From Bryocella elongata (lineage in GTDB: Bacteria; Acidobacteriota; Terriglobia; Terriglobales; Acidobacteriaceae): a stretch of DNA of 64,000 bases. A model generated the notes under the pieces. The model was given only the letters and a program-made list of their open reading frames with translations. It made no database searches and was not told the DNA's origin. A program made the position numbers and the translations under genes. Positions 9,601 to 17,641 of the stretch are shown here, in pieces. The stretch lies in contig NZ_FNVA01000001.1 in assembly GCF_900108185.1 (NCBI RefSeq), positions 558,001 through 622,000 of the forward strand, in the 5' to 3' direction. Numbering within the stretch: position 1 is the first letter of the stretch; every line of letters begins with the position of its first letter.

Positions 9601-10578
9601 GCGCAGCTCGTCGCGGATGGCGCCGTAGCGCTCGGCCTTGGCGGCCTGGCGCTTCAGCGAGCCCATCTGCCGGGTGACCTCCTCGAAGATGTCGTTGACG
9701 CGCGCGAGGTTCTGCTTGGCGCTCTCCAGCCGCAGCTCGGCGAGGCGCTTCTTGGTCTTGAAGCGAGTGATGCCGGCTGCTTCTTCGATGATCGCTCGGC
9801 GATCCAAAGGCTTGGAGGAGAGGAGCTGGCCGATGCGCTCCTGCCCGATCATGGCGTAGCTTTCGCCGCCCAGACCGGTGCCCATGAAGATGTCCTGAAT
9901 GTCGCGCAGGCGGCAGATCTTGCCGTTGAGCAGGTATTCGCTCTCGCCGGAGCGGAAGAGGCGGCGGGTGATGGTGATTTCACCCGCGCGGACGGGCGTT
10001 CGGCCGAACTTGCGGCGGCGGATCTTGAGCACAACGCTGCCACTGGCGGACTCCATGCCGGCCTGGGCATTGGCGTCGGCGGTAGCCTCGGCGGACGGGG
10101 CAGGGGACTCGCCTTCGACGTGCTTCTTCTTCGGAGCTTCGGTCTCGTAGACCTGGCCGGGCTGTGCGTCGAGGACGGCGGCTTCAGTTTCGGCGGCGAT
10201 CTCGGCGCGGAGCTGGGTCTCGTCCCAGTCGCTTATCGGCTCGGCCTTTTCCGGCTCTTCGCCCACGAACTCGAGCTCGCCCTCGGCTAACGTCTGTCCG
10301 TCGTACACGTCAGGATCAACCAGGGTGAGGGAGACCTCCGCCATGCCTGTGGGCTTGCGGTCGCGCGTTCCGGCGAAGATGACGTCTTCCATCTTGATGC
10401 CGCGGAGGCTCTTCGCCGACTGCTCGCCGAGCACCCAGGTAATCGCATCCGAGATGTTCGATTTGCCGCAGCCGTTGGGGCCCACCACGGCGGCGATGCC
10501 CTGTCCGGCGAGCTGCACTTCGGTGCGGTCGCAGAAGGACTTGAAACCGAGAATCTGGACTTTTTTCAGCTTGAGCAA
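6640..10578 (-). CDS. smc: Chromosome segregation protein Smc
   Basis: Condensin ATPase subunit, 1312 residues from a TTG start at 10578, chosen because AGGGGA lies about 10 bases upstream and the protein then begins with the conserved MLKLKKVQILGFKSF. Walker A GPNGCGKS is at 33-40. Two long coiled coils flank a hinge in the middle (around 'VGTLADFLEVDGRYEQVVDEFL'). The C-terminal signature LLSGGEK and Walker B 'FCVLDEVDAPLD' complete the head. It is about 120 residues longer than typical bacterial Smc. Most of the excess is an acidic, low-complexity insert at about 91-181 inside the N-terminal head. Smc compacts and resolves chromosomes together with ScpA/ScpB, which are not in the window. 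Confidence 0.97.
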   Translation of the reverse strand: MLKLKKVQILGFKSFCDRTEVQLAGQGIAAVVGPNGCGKSNISDAITWVLGEQSAKSLRGIKMEDVIFAGTRDRKPTGMAEVSLTLVDPDVYDGQTLAEGELEFVGEEPEKAEPISDWDETQLRAEIAAETEAAVLDAQPGQVYETEAPKKKHVEGESPAPSAEATADANAQAGMESASGSVVLKIRRRKFGRTPVRAGEITITRRLFRSGESEYLLNGKICRLRDIQDIFMGTGLGGESYAMIGQERIGQLLSSKPLDRRAIIEEAAGITRFKTKKRLAELRLESAKQNLARVNDIFEEVTRQMGSLKRQAAKAERYGAIRDELRGKLRVVLASRLTQMDAEQTAASTEIARLAELIEAQSAELETMDAQHTAGVTRGYELDENIRSAGSRASQSAIELERITARTNSNTDRITELENRIESGNDDLAQARSQLEQLAGELEEHRSFLANATAESGSHRESAQAQQSAAQDATRKVLAAEALVEQQRQQSVRTMQRASQASNEIAQAEAALANLDQENRRLEGESESARQELEQLGHQRGQVKITFESVTERLKALEGEMADTRRLVEEKRAAEQQSRRRGNELRAEVATLLGKRGSLESLIREHSYSTDTVRNIFRANERRAQQNGTALSPVGTLADFLEVDGRYEQVVDEFLRDELNYIVVKSWDAANEGMRMLQSDVTGRATFMVHPNDADAAFPFAEGMNASASPSGEGVVALKDCVRVKDGFGKSLEVLLPKLREGFIAPDDATARSLALSYPQSFFLSPSGQTFNNVTVTGGRINKQGPLALKRELAEIEKKLQAVEAELSQNELATAALTREIAELQSMLEAKNAERRDAERESANTGAALRQMESEAARIERRLQEWQVAAGRNKDQRQQRLDLIARKREEASAYEAERSGIEAQLAELAANIASLRTAREEQQAAASAATAALAGLEERRRNANANFEQTNRLFQSQQQRIAQMQSQLASAAAEKLQREEELASLGGRHTELAEMRAQAIAEGETLSAEASTLRAQIAELDAKLRTLRHDTEALREQRATLSAKSAKLASDIEHLEGTCVNDLSVEASSLREDESIERIEGDALHIEDEAARALKQKLESMGPVNMMALEEYHEVSERHTFLETQRKDLIESIENTQASIKEIDDVSKDKFDHAFHLINENFSLTFTKLFGGGQAMMRLTDEANSAESGIDIIASPPGKKLQNVLLLSGGEKTLTALSLLVGIFQFQPAPFCVLDEVDAPLDETNVGRFARLIADMSQNTQFVVITHSKRTMEQADAMFGVTMQEPGVSKIVSVSLGGRDRGNQSRSALAAA

Positions 10579-10864
10579 GAGTGCAAATCCCCTAGAGAAA
10601 TCGAAGAAATCAGATGGTCCGTGCGGTCCATCGCTAATCCGCATCCTATGGTCGGGAATACCCAGAGGCAACGGTCGCAGGCGATATGTTGTGGATAAGA
10701 CGTACCTCAACCACAAGTGCTGTCAACGTTGCCTCAGGCATGGTGCATCTCACGATGTTGAAGCCCCCGAAGCGCACTGTCTCAGGGGAACCATGGCTTG
10801 GCCCAAATGGCGTGTACCGAAAGCAGACATCAGGAGGTTCCGGGAAATGTTGTCAGGAAGCAGG
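10579..10864. other. Intergenic region between smc and the divergent TPR gene
   Basis: A stretch of about 290 bases upstream of smc. On the minus strand a TTGACA near 10718 is followed by only weak -10 candidates, so the smc promoter is not fixed. I see no tRNA, repeat or convincing small ORF here. Confidence 0.4.
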
Positions 10865-10894
10865 TTGCGAAATTTCGGTACCGGTTTCTATAAT
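10865..10894 (+). promoter_or_regulatory. Promoter for the secreted TPR protein gene
   Basis: TTGCGA (10865-10870), an 18-base spacer, then a perfect TATAAT (10889-10894). Transcription would begin near 10901, leaving a 5' untranslated region of about 114 bases before the ATG at 11015. Confidence 0.65.
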
Positions 10895-11014
10895 TCGCGC
10901 ATCCCCTCGCTGAACTCGCGCCGGTGGGTGGGGCGCATCTGCTCACACCCTGCGGTGTGCGCAATTTTCGGTTTATCTTGCAAAGCTGATACCCTCCCCG
11001 AAGGAGCTCTCACT

Positions 11015-12304
11015 ATGAAGAAGGTCGTACTTGCTTCCCTGCTGGCAATCGCCGGTGCAGCGTCCATGCCGCCAATGATGGCCGCGCAGCAACCGGCAGG
11101 TGGAGCCGGATCGATCCAGATGTCGCAGGATGAATATGCGGCATACAACAACGCGAACACGCAGACGACCCCGGCGGCCAAGGCCCAGGCTTTCGAAGCC
11201 TACCTGACGGCATATCCGAAGTCTGCCGTGAAGCAGGATGTTCTCAACCAGCTCCTGTATCTGTACAGCCAGACCGGCGACAAGGCGAAGACTCTCGACG
11301 CGGCGGACCGTCTGCTGCAGGTAGACCCGAACAATCTTCGGGCACTGACCTTCGAGGTCTACTACCGCCGTGCGGATGCCGATCAGCTGACCGATGCAGC
11401 CGCCAAGCAGGCTGCACTGGACAAGGTTGCGACCTACGCCCAGACCGGCGAGAGTGCGACCGCGCCGACCGGTACGTCCGCTGACGACTTCAAGAAGCTG
11501 AAGGATGCGGCTCTGCCGACGTTCCAGTCGGCGATTGCGGATGATGACCTGGCGAAGAAGGACAACGCCGGCGCCATCACTGCTCTGAAGGCCGAGATCT
11601 CGGCAAACGAGGACAAGACGCACGGACCCAGCCCCGTGCTGCAGGACGTCTTCGTTCTCGCACAGGCTTACTACACGTCCAACCCGCCGGATTACCTGAA
11701 CTGCACCTGGTACGCGACCCGCGCAGCTGCATTTGCCGGCCAGTTCGCCACGCAGATCACCCCGCTGGCGACCTATTGCTACAAGAAGTACCACGGCACG
11801 GCGGATGGCTACGCCGCTCTCCAGGCGATGGTGCAGACGCAGCTCGATCCCCCGGCGGATCTCGCGACCAAGGTGACCCCGGCTCCCAAGCCTGAGGACA
11901 TCGTGGCGCAGACCATCGCTTCGACCCCGGACCTGGCCACGCTCGCTCTGTCGGACAAGGAGTTCATCCTCCAGTACGGCAAGCAGTCTGACTCGGACAA
12001 GGTGTTCGACACGATCAAGGGCAAGAGCGTGGAGATCCCCGGTGCGGTGGTCGTCGCGGTAACGGCTGACCAACTGCAGCTCTCGGTCTCGGACGATAGT
12101 GTCCAGGCCAAGACGGCGGACTTCACCGTTGCGATGAAAGCTCCGATCCCGGACAAGGATCTGCCGAAGGTTGGCGACAAGGTCACCATCGACGGTACCT
12201 ACGCCAGCTACACCCAGAAGCCGCTCATGATCATGATGTCCGACGGCGCTCTGGTGCTGCCCAAGAAGGCTGCACCAGTGCATCACCCGGTCCGCAAGAG
12301 GTAA
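11015..12304 (+). CDS. Secreted TPR-containing hypothetical protein
   Basis: A 429-residue protein starting at ATG 11015, with AAGGAG 8 bases upstream. A Sec signal peptide (about 1-24) ends in 'MMAAQQ'. Tetratricopeptide-like helical pairs occupy about 45-110 ('AFEAYLTAYPKSAVKQDVLN', 'AADRLLQVDPNNLRAL') and less regular helices continue to about 270. A beta-rich C-terminal part (about 310-415) resembles an OB/PDZ-like small domain ('VTADQLQLSVSD', 'VGDKVTIDGTYASY') and the end is basic. Proteins of this layout recur in Acidobacteriaceae but have no assigned function; a periplasmic scaffold or chaperone role is a guess. The frame extends upstream of the promoter, but that part is not coding. 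Confidence 0.8.
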   Translation: MKKVVLASLLAIAGAASMPPMMAAQQPAGGAGSIQMSQDEYAAYNNANTQTTPAAKAQAFEAYLTAYPKSAVKQDVLNQLLYLYSQTGDKAKTLDAADRLLQVDPNNLRALTFEVYYRRADADQLTDAAAKQAALDKVATYAQTGESATAPTGTSADDFKKLKDAALPTFQSAIADDDLAKKDNAGAITALKAEISANEDKTHGPSPVLQDVFVLAQAYYTSNPPDYLNCTWYATRAAAFAGQFATQITPLATYCYKKYHGTADGYAALQAMVQTQLDPPADLATKVTPAPKPEDIVAQTIASTPDLATLALSDKEFILQYGKQSDSDKVFDTIKGKSVEIPGAVVVAVTADQLQLSVSDDSVQAKTADFTVAMKAPIPDKDLPKVGDKVTIDGTYASYTQKPLMIMMSDGALVLPKKAAPVHHPVRKR

Positions 12305-12334
12305 TCATCCGCGTTCGTGAGAGCGCAACGGCAG

Positions 12335-12360
12335 CGGCCTCCCCCAAGGGAGGCCGTTGT
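12335..12360 (+). terminator. Intrinsic terminator after the TPR gene
   Basis: A perfect 9-bp stem CGGCCTCCC / GGGAGGCCG with loop CCAA (12335-12356), followed by TTGTTGTTTG on the plus strand. It lies 31 bases after the TPR stop codon and 15 bases before the convergent cupin stop. Confidence 0.75.
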
Positions 12361-12374
12361 TGTTTGCAGGACTC

Positions 12375-12797
12375 TCACTCGGGGTGGACTATTGGCCACT
12401 GCGAGTCGGGCAGGTCCACCACGACGGGCATAGCGCTGCTGCGGACGACGATCCAGCGGAAGGGAAGCGTTGGGGAGGGGTTGACCTCCTGGTGAATCAG
12501 CCAGGAGGGGACGTGCAGGAAGTCGCCAGCTCGAACCGTGGCATGGTGTTCGCCGCGTTCGCCCCAACGCACCAGAGCTTCGCCCTCGAGGACGTAGACC
12601 ACGGTTTCCTGCTCGCCGTGGTGATGGATGCCGGTGCTTGCGCCGGGTTGGACCTCGAAGCTACCGGCCCACAGGCCGCTGACGCCGGTAGCTGCGTCGA
12701 AGGCGGCCCATCGCTGCGAACCCGCAGTCTGCGCCGTGCTGGTGCTGAGGTCTTCGGGGCGGACGACGGTGATCGCGGTTTGCTTCGGTTCGCTCAT
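12375..12797 (-). CDS. Cupin-domain protein
   Basis: A 140-residue single-domain cupin. The first cupin motif is 'GIHHHGEQETVVYVLEGEA' (metal-binding His triad plus Glu) at about 56-75. The second, 'AGDFLHVPSWLIHQEVN', is at about 90-106. This makes it a metal-binding beta-barrel, probably a small-molecule sensor, isomerase or dioxygenase-like protein; the sequence does not choose among these. Its stop faces the terminator of the TPR gene. It is preceded by the large LmbE-like gene in the same direction, 40 bp upstream, so the two may be co-transcribed. Confidence 0.75.
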   Translation of the reverse strand: MSEPKQTAITVVRPEDLSTSTAQTAGSQRWAAFDAATGVSGLWAGSFEVQPGASTGIHHHGEQETVVYVLEGEALVRWGERGEHHATVRAGDFLHVPSWLIHQEVNPSPTLPFRWIVVRSSAMPVVVDLPDSQWPIVHPE

Positions 12798-12837
12798 GAG
12801 GTACTGGATGCGCGCGCGACGCCGTCGTCTCGGGTTC

Positions 12838-15627
12838 CTACGGATTCAGCAGGTTCACGAACAGCCGGAATGCGCCGGGGACGGCCTCCGGTAGCTGCCG
12901 GTAGACCGCGAAGGCGAGGTACGTCCATCGTCCCTTGCCCAGCGGAGCGGTGACGAGGCCGCCCTTTTGCGGCTGCTCCGGCTGCACGTGCTCTGCTTCG
13001 GAGCCGGGATCGTGCACCTCGGTGAGCGCCGTGTAATGCGAATCCCATGTGCCCAGGAAGCCATGGCCACGTTCCTCGATCCAGCCATTGAAGTCTGCGG
13101 GAGTGATGCGGTTCGGCGTGGAGAGCAGAGGGGAGGTCGTATCCAGCAGCTGGACGGGGTCGGTCTCGTCGACGACCTTCTCGGCAGCTCCACCCAGGGT
13201 CAGCGGATAGGGTGCATCGGCTGCGGTGAACTCGGCCGTCTGGTACTGCACCACGACGTTGCCTCCGTTGCGCGCGTACTCCAGCAACGCATGCGTGGGC
13301 GCACCGTGCAGGTCGGGATGGGCGTTGTAGGTGCGCACGCCAAGGACGACGGTATCGAACTGCGCGAGCCTGGCGGGCGTGAGGTCTGCCACGGTCAGCA
13401 TGGTGGGCTTCATGCCGATCGACGCGAGGGCTGCGGGCACATCGTCGCCCGTTCCCGGCAGGTAGCCGATGCGGCGCTTATCGGCGGGAGGCAGCTTGAG
13501 GTCGACGGGAACAACGCGGTCGGTCGCGGGCGTGAAGTAGTTGGTGCGGGGAAGGTCGCCATAGCCGATGGCGCGATAGCCCTCCATGTAGCGCGTCCCG
13601 CCTGCGTCGATGGCTTCGCCGGTCAGGGTGGCGGCGTGCTCCAGCATCGCCGGAGCGGTGACCTGAAACTCGACTTCGTTGGGCATCGCCGCGTCACCCA
13701 TCGCGAGCGAGGACTTCCAGTTCGCCGGTGCGGCAAGCTTCGGCTTCATGCCGGCTGCTGCGGGGTGAAGCATCATGGAGAGGTGCAGGATGCGATCTCC
13801 ATCCGGCAGCACCTGCGCATGGACCGGCATGCCGCTGCTGGACAAGGAGACGCTGGCGTGAGGCACGATCTCGACCGGCTGGATTCCCGCGTGAACCACG
13901 CGATCGAGCTCGATCTGCATGCCGTGATAGCCGATCATCTCCTGTGCCACCACCGCGGGAGGTGTGGCGGGAGCGTTGCGAAGGCTCGCGTCCCGCAGCT
14001 TGTAGACCGGCTGCTCGATGTCGTCGCGGTAGAAGTAGGGGCGTGTGACGACCGTGGTCTCGCGCGCGCCCAGGGTGATCGGCTGCATGTCCGGGTGCCC
14101 TGCGACGAACGAGCGATCCGAGCGCCTGTCTTCGTCGGTCATGGACTCGCCACCCTGCGCTGTGATCAGCCGGGTGCGGTCGACGCGCATCTCCTGTTCC
14201 GCCGCTGTCTGCGTGCGGACCATCACCTTCACGGCGGTCGCCGAGGGAAGATCGGCTTCCGGGGCGATGGCGTCCAGCGTGAGGCCGAGGGACAGGGCGA
14301 GCGCATCGTTGAGCTGCGCGTGCTTGAGCTTCAGCTCATGCAGGATCTGCGCGCGGGGCGCGGCTCCGATGGTCTCGGTCGACTCAACGCGAGCGATGAG
14401 CGCTTCGACATGGCTGTTGGCGTCTGCCAGCGTGGGGGCGATGTTGCCGGGTGTCTCGGGATTGAAGTGGTAGGTCGCGTTCTCAATCAGCGCCTGGAGC
14501 TGGCGCAGGCCGTCGCTGAGGAATGCCGGAGCGTTCGCAGACGATGAGCCGATGCCGCGTACCGAGGTGTCGATGCCGTCGAAGAATGTGTCCTCGACGA
14601 GCTTCTGGCGAGCTGGCGGCAGCACGGTGCCGTATCGGTGGTAGCCCACGTCGAAGACACCCGGAGATGGCACGCGCATGCCCGGGCCGACCTGGGACCT
14701 CTGCAGCCCCAGCCCTTGTCGCGCAAACTGCACATAGCTGACGAACGGCTCCTTGGCCGGATAGTTGCCCAGCAGGGGATCGGTCGCGCCTTCGTGGACG
14801 ATCACGTCGGTGGTCGGCGGCTGATCGCTCACCTCGCCGGTGACATAGTTCTTGAACTGGGCGGGGATGTACTGGTTGGTCGCGTAGTCGAACAGGCCCT
14901 TGTCCGTGATGGCGGCTCGCGGCACGCGGGCGTAGACCTTGAGCGGCTGCCAGGGCAGGATGCCTTCTTTCGCCATCTCGGGGAAGACCTTGGGATCGCC
15001 CGCAGCCTTGAAGACCTCCTGCGCAATCTCGCCGGAGACCTGGTGCTGGCCGTGGCCGTCGGTCACGCCGCCGACGAAGACCGCCGCGATGACGAGCGGA
15101 CGGAAGATGCGCACGGCGCGCACTGCATCGTAGAGCACGCGCTCGTGGCCCCACTTGGCGAAGGACTCCTCCTTGGTCTTGGAGAAGCCGAAGTCGACCT
15201 CGGTGCCGAACATCTGCGTGACGCCGAGGTAGCGGTCGGCGGAGAGCAGCTCCTGCGTGCGGAGCAGGCCCAGAGCATCCTCGAAGTCCGAGGTCATGGC
15301 GTTCTGTCCGCCTTCACCGCGATTCAGCGTCAGGATGCCGGTGTGCGCTCCCAGGCCGCGAGAGACATAGGTGAGCATGCCGCCGTCTTCGTCATCGGGA
15401 TGCGCGACGATGAGCAGCAGCGAAGCGCGTGTGTTGAGGCGCCGCAGCATCTGCTGGAGGCCCTGCGAGCCGAGGTCGATGGGGAGTTCGCGTCCGTTGA
15501 CCACGGTGGGCCGTTCGCCAGCGAGGTTGGCGGGATCGGCAAAGGTCGCCTGCGCGCGGGCTGCGGGGGCCAGCATCACGGCGGACGCGAGGGTGGCCAG
15601 CACGGCCAGGGACGCGAGTCGCTGCAT
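12838..15627 (-). CDS. Secreted PIG-L/LmbE-family deacetylase with large C-terminal extension
   Basis: A 929-residue exported protein. Signal peptide at 1-25. PIG-L (GlcNAc-type deacetylase) domain at about 50-250 with the zinc motif AHPDDE ('IVAHPDDEDGG') and a second ligand region 'DGHGQHQ'. About 650 further residues follow: a middle beta-rich region, then a region from about 725 ('GYLPGTGDDVPAALASIGMK' to 'VVLGVRTYN') that resembles a class-I glutamine amidotransferase/ThuA-like fold. LmbE enzymes hydrolyse N-acetyl groups from sugars. Fusion with a ThuA-like module suggests carbohydrate or glycoconjugate processing in the periplasm. Members of this long architecture are common in Acidobacteria and Bacteroidetes but uncharacterised. 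Confidence 0.82.
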   Translation of the reverse strand: MQRLASLAVLATLASAVMLAPAARAQATFADPANLAGERPTVVNGRELPIDLGSQGLQQMLRRLNTRASLLLIVAHPDDEDGGMLTYVSRGLGAHTGILTLNRGEGGQNAMTSDFEDALGLLRTQELLSADRYLGVTQMFGTEVDFGFSKTKEESFAKWGHERVLYDAVRAVRIFRPLVIAAVFVGGVTDGHGQHQVSGEIAQEVFKAAGDPKVFPEMAKEGILPWQPLKVYARVPRAAITDKGLFDYATNQYIPAQFKNYVTGEVSDQPPTTDVIVHEGATDPLLGNYPAKEPFVSYVQFARQGLGLQRSQVGPGMRVPSPGVFDVGYHRYGTVLPPARQKLVEDTFFDGIDTSVRGIGSSSANAPAFLSDGLRQLQALIENATYHFNPETPGNIAPTLADANSHVEALIARVESTETIGAAPRAQILHELKLKHAQLNDALALSLGLTLDAIAPEADLPSATAVKVMVRTQTAAEQEMRVDRTRLITAQGGESMTDEDRRSDRSFVAGHPDMQPITLGARETTVVTRPYFYRDDIEQPVYKLRDASLRNAPATPPAVVAQEMIGYHGMQIELDRVVHAGIQPVEIVPHASVSLSSSGMPVHAQVLPDGDRILHLSMMLHPAAAGMKPKLAAPANWKSSLAMGDAAMPNEVEFQVTAPAMLEHAATLTGEAIDAGGTRYMEGYRAIGYGDLPRTNYFTPATDRVVPVDLKLPPADKRRIGYLPGTGDDVPAALASIGMKPTMLTVADLTPARLAQFDTVVLGVRTYNAHPDLHGAPTHALLEYARNGGNVVVQYQTAEFTAADAPYPLTLGGAAEKVVDETDPVQLLDTTSPLLSTPNRITPADFNGWIEERGHGFLGTWDSHYTALTEVHDPGSEAEHVQPEQPQKGGLVTAPLGKGRWTYLAFAVYRQLPEAVPGAFRLFVNLLNP

Positions 15628-15680
15628 GGTTTCTAGCTTCGCACAGGCGGCGGTGCTTCCGCCCGCGTCCTCATCGCCGG

Positions 15681-16364
15681 TCAGCTGCGTCTGGTGGTCA
15701 ACTCGCGCCAGTTCAGGCCGATGTCCACCGCCAGGATTGAGGCAAACGTGGTGATGATGATGCAGAGCACGTTCGCTGCGTCGGACATGTTCCAGAACTT
15801 AGGCCAGGGGTCGAGGAGGCGCAGCGAGATGAAGGTGAAGGTTACGGCGTAGGAGCGCATCATCCAGGCCCGGTGCGCGGCGATTTGCCGGTTGCGCGCC
15901 GTGACGAAGGCGATCGCGGTACACACGATCCAGGCTGAGCCTTGTACCAGGGTGCCCGGGAACAGCGTACGTCCCCACGAGATGGCGAAGGCCAGGGGAG
16001 CGGCGCAGAAGACCGAGATCACGTACATCCGGCCAAGGACGCGATGGAGCTTGAGGTGCTTGCGCCGCAACCGGGAAGAGAACTGCATCGGCCCGGAGAG
16101 CAGCGCGAAGCCGCCAAAGATGGCGTGAGGGAGGAGCAGATAGCGGTCTGCAATGGCCTGGAGCCGAAACGAGTGATAGAGCGGATCATCCGCGACCAGG
16201 GCTACCTCAGTCGTGATCAGCACCCACAGGCCAGCAAGTGTCATCGCGATCCCGAGTGCCAGCTTCCGGCGTCCAACCGGCGGAGAACCGGGCTCGTTCG
16301 AGGGCTTTGTGGTCCCGGGCGGGCGAGAAGCGGGAACAGCAAGCGCTTTGACAGCGTCAGCCAT
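15681..16364 (-). CDS. DUF2306-family membrane protein
   Basis: A 227-residue protein with a hydrophilic, proline-rich N-terminal tail (1-32) and about six transmembrane segments. Conserved polar positions ('LRRKHLKLHRVLGRMYV', 'AAHRAWMMRSYAVT') are typical of the DUF2306/YozB group, whose histidines resemble haem-coordinating positions of cytochrome b561-like proteins. AGGAG lies 6 bases before the ATG. Function unknown. It diverges from the acyltransferase gene across a gap of about 100 bases. Confidence 0.7.
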   Translation of the reverse strand: MADAVKALAVPASRPPGTTKPSNEPGSPPVGRRKLALGIAMTLAGLWVLITTEVALVADDPLYHSFRLQAIADRYLLLPHAIFGGFALLSGPMQFSSRLRRKHLKLHRVLGRMYVISVFCAAPLAFAISWGRTLFPGTLVQGSAWIVCTAIAFVTARNRQIAAHRAWMMRSYAVTFTFISLRLLDPWPKFWNMSDAANVLCIIITTFASILAVDIGLNWRELTTRRS

Positions 16365-16466
16365 GGGAGAACTCCTGTTGAGATGGGCCCGGGGTTGAGA
16401 TCAACCTACCATTCGCACACTGGGAAATCGAGGAAGGTGCCAGACCATGGGGTACCCTGAAGGCGG

Positions 16467-17474
16467 ATGGAGAGCCAGCGACGCATCACCCAACTCGACG
16501 GTGTACGAGGGATCGCCATTCTGGCAGTGTTCTTCAACCACGCGTACCACTGGAAGCTGCTCTGGATGGGCGTGGACCTGTTTTTCATCCTGTCGGGCTT
16601 CCTGATCACCGACATTCTGCTGCGTCGCCGCTCGGAAGGACTCGGGACGTACTTCAAGGTCTTCTACGAGCGGCGTGTGCGACGCATCCTGCCGGCGTAC
16701 TTGTTGATGCTGTGCGTGGTCTCCACATGGGCCGGTTGGGACTGGCTGCGGCATGGATACCTGTACCTGTTCGGCATGAACCTGCTGGACGTTCTTGGTA
16801 TTGGCCGGCACGAGGAGTTTTCAACTCTCTGGTCGCTCGCTGTTGAAGAGCAGTTCTACATGGTGTGGCCGTTCGTTGTGTACTTCCTCAGCGAGAAAAA
16901 CGTGGCGCGGGTCGCGGTTGCGATTCTCTTTGTGGCGCCGTTGCTTCGTGGCCTCTGCACGCCTTTGTTTGCGACAGGGGCAGGGATCTACGAGCTGACT
17001 CCCTTTCGCGGCGATCTGATCGCGTTGGGAGCCTGCTTCGCCATCGTCTGGAGGCAACGGCGCGGCCTGATTGAGCGCTGGGGGCGATATGGCTTGCTTC
17101 TTTCTCTTGCTGGAGCTGCACTGCTCATTGGGATGTCCAGGGTAATTCCGACGTTCAATACCTCGGCCAACAACCGGCTCGGCAACGTTCTGATCTTCGA
17201 GTTCTGTCTCGTGATCTGCGGCGGAGTGATTCTCTGGGCTCTTGGCGGATGGAAGATCGGGCTTCTACAGCTTGGCCCCCTGCGCTACCTGGGGCAGATC
17301 AGCTACTCCGTTTACCTGTTCCATGTGGGCTTCCTGCTGCTGCTGCTGCGCTTCACCTCGAACCGGAACCTGGCTGTTCTGGGGTGTGGCCTTCTTACGC
17401 TGGCATGGTCCGCGGCTTCGTGGCGGTGGTTCGAGTCGCCCATCCTGCGCGCCGGCCGCTGGAAGAGTCCGTAG
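16467..17474 (+). CDS. Acyltransferase 3 family membrane protein (OafA/YrhL-like)
   Basis: A 335-residue protein with about ten transmembrane helices. It has the acyltransferase-3 signatures: 'QLDGVRGIAILAVFFNHAYHW' with the catalytic-type His at the N terminus, 'MGVDLFFILSGFLI', 'FYERRVRRILPAYL' and 'LWSLAVEEQFYMVWP'. These enzymes O-acylate carbohydrates of the envelope (O-antigen, exopolysaccharide, peptidoglycan or Nod factor types). No SGNH domain is attached. No polysaccharide gene lies beside it, so the substrate is open. Confidence 0.88.
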   Translation: MESQRRITQLDGVRGIAILAVFFNHAYHWKLLWMGVDLFFILSGFLITDILLRRRSEGLGTYFKVFYERRVRRILPAYLLMLCVVSTWAGWDWLRHGYLYLFGMNLLDVLGIGRHEEFSTLWSLAVEEQFYMVWPFVVYFLSEKNVARVAVAILFVAPLLRGLCTPLFATGAGIYELTPFRGDLIALGACFAIVWRQRRGLIERWGRYGLLLSLAGAALLIGMSRVIPTFNTSANNRLGNVLIFEFCLVICGGVILWALGGWKIGLLQLGPLRYLGQISYSVYLFHVGFLLLLLRFTSNRNLAVLGCGLLTLAWSAASWRWFESPILRAGRWKSP

Positions 17475-17641
17475 CGCCGAAGCGATTGCGATAGCCGTAT
17501 CTCATTTTCGCGGTGCAATTTGCTTCGGCAGCAGCTTCTGGCCGCGGAACATCCACCGGAGGCTCTCCAGCGTAGATTGATTGTGGGAAGCGCTGTAACC
17601 TTGAGGCACCCCATGACTCTTATGTGCTGGAGGAACACCCT

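Noticed and set aside
10325-11014. Upstream extension of the TPR protein into the smc region
   Set aside because: The frame overlaps smc and its promoter; the ATG at 11015 has a good ribosome-binding site and signal peptide.
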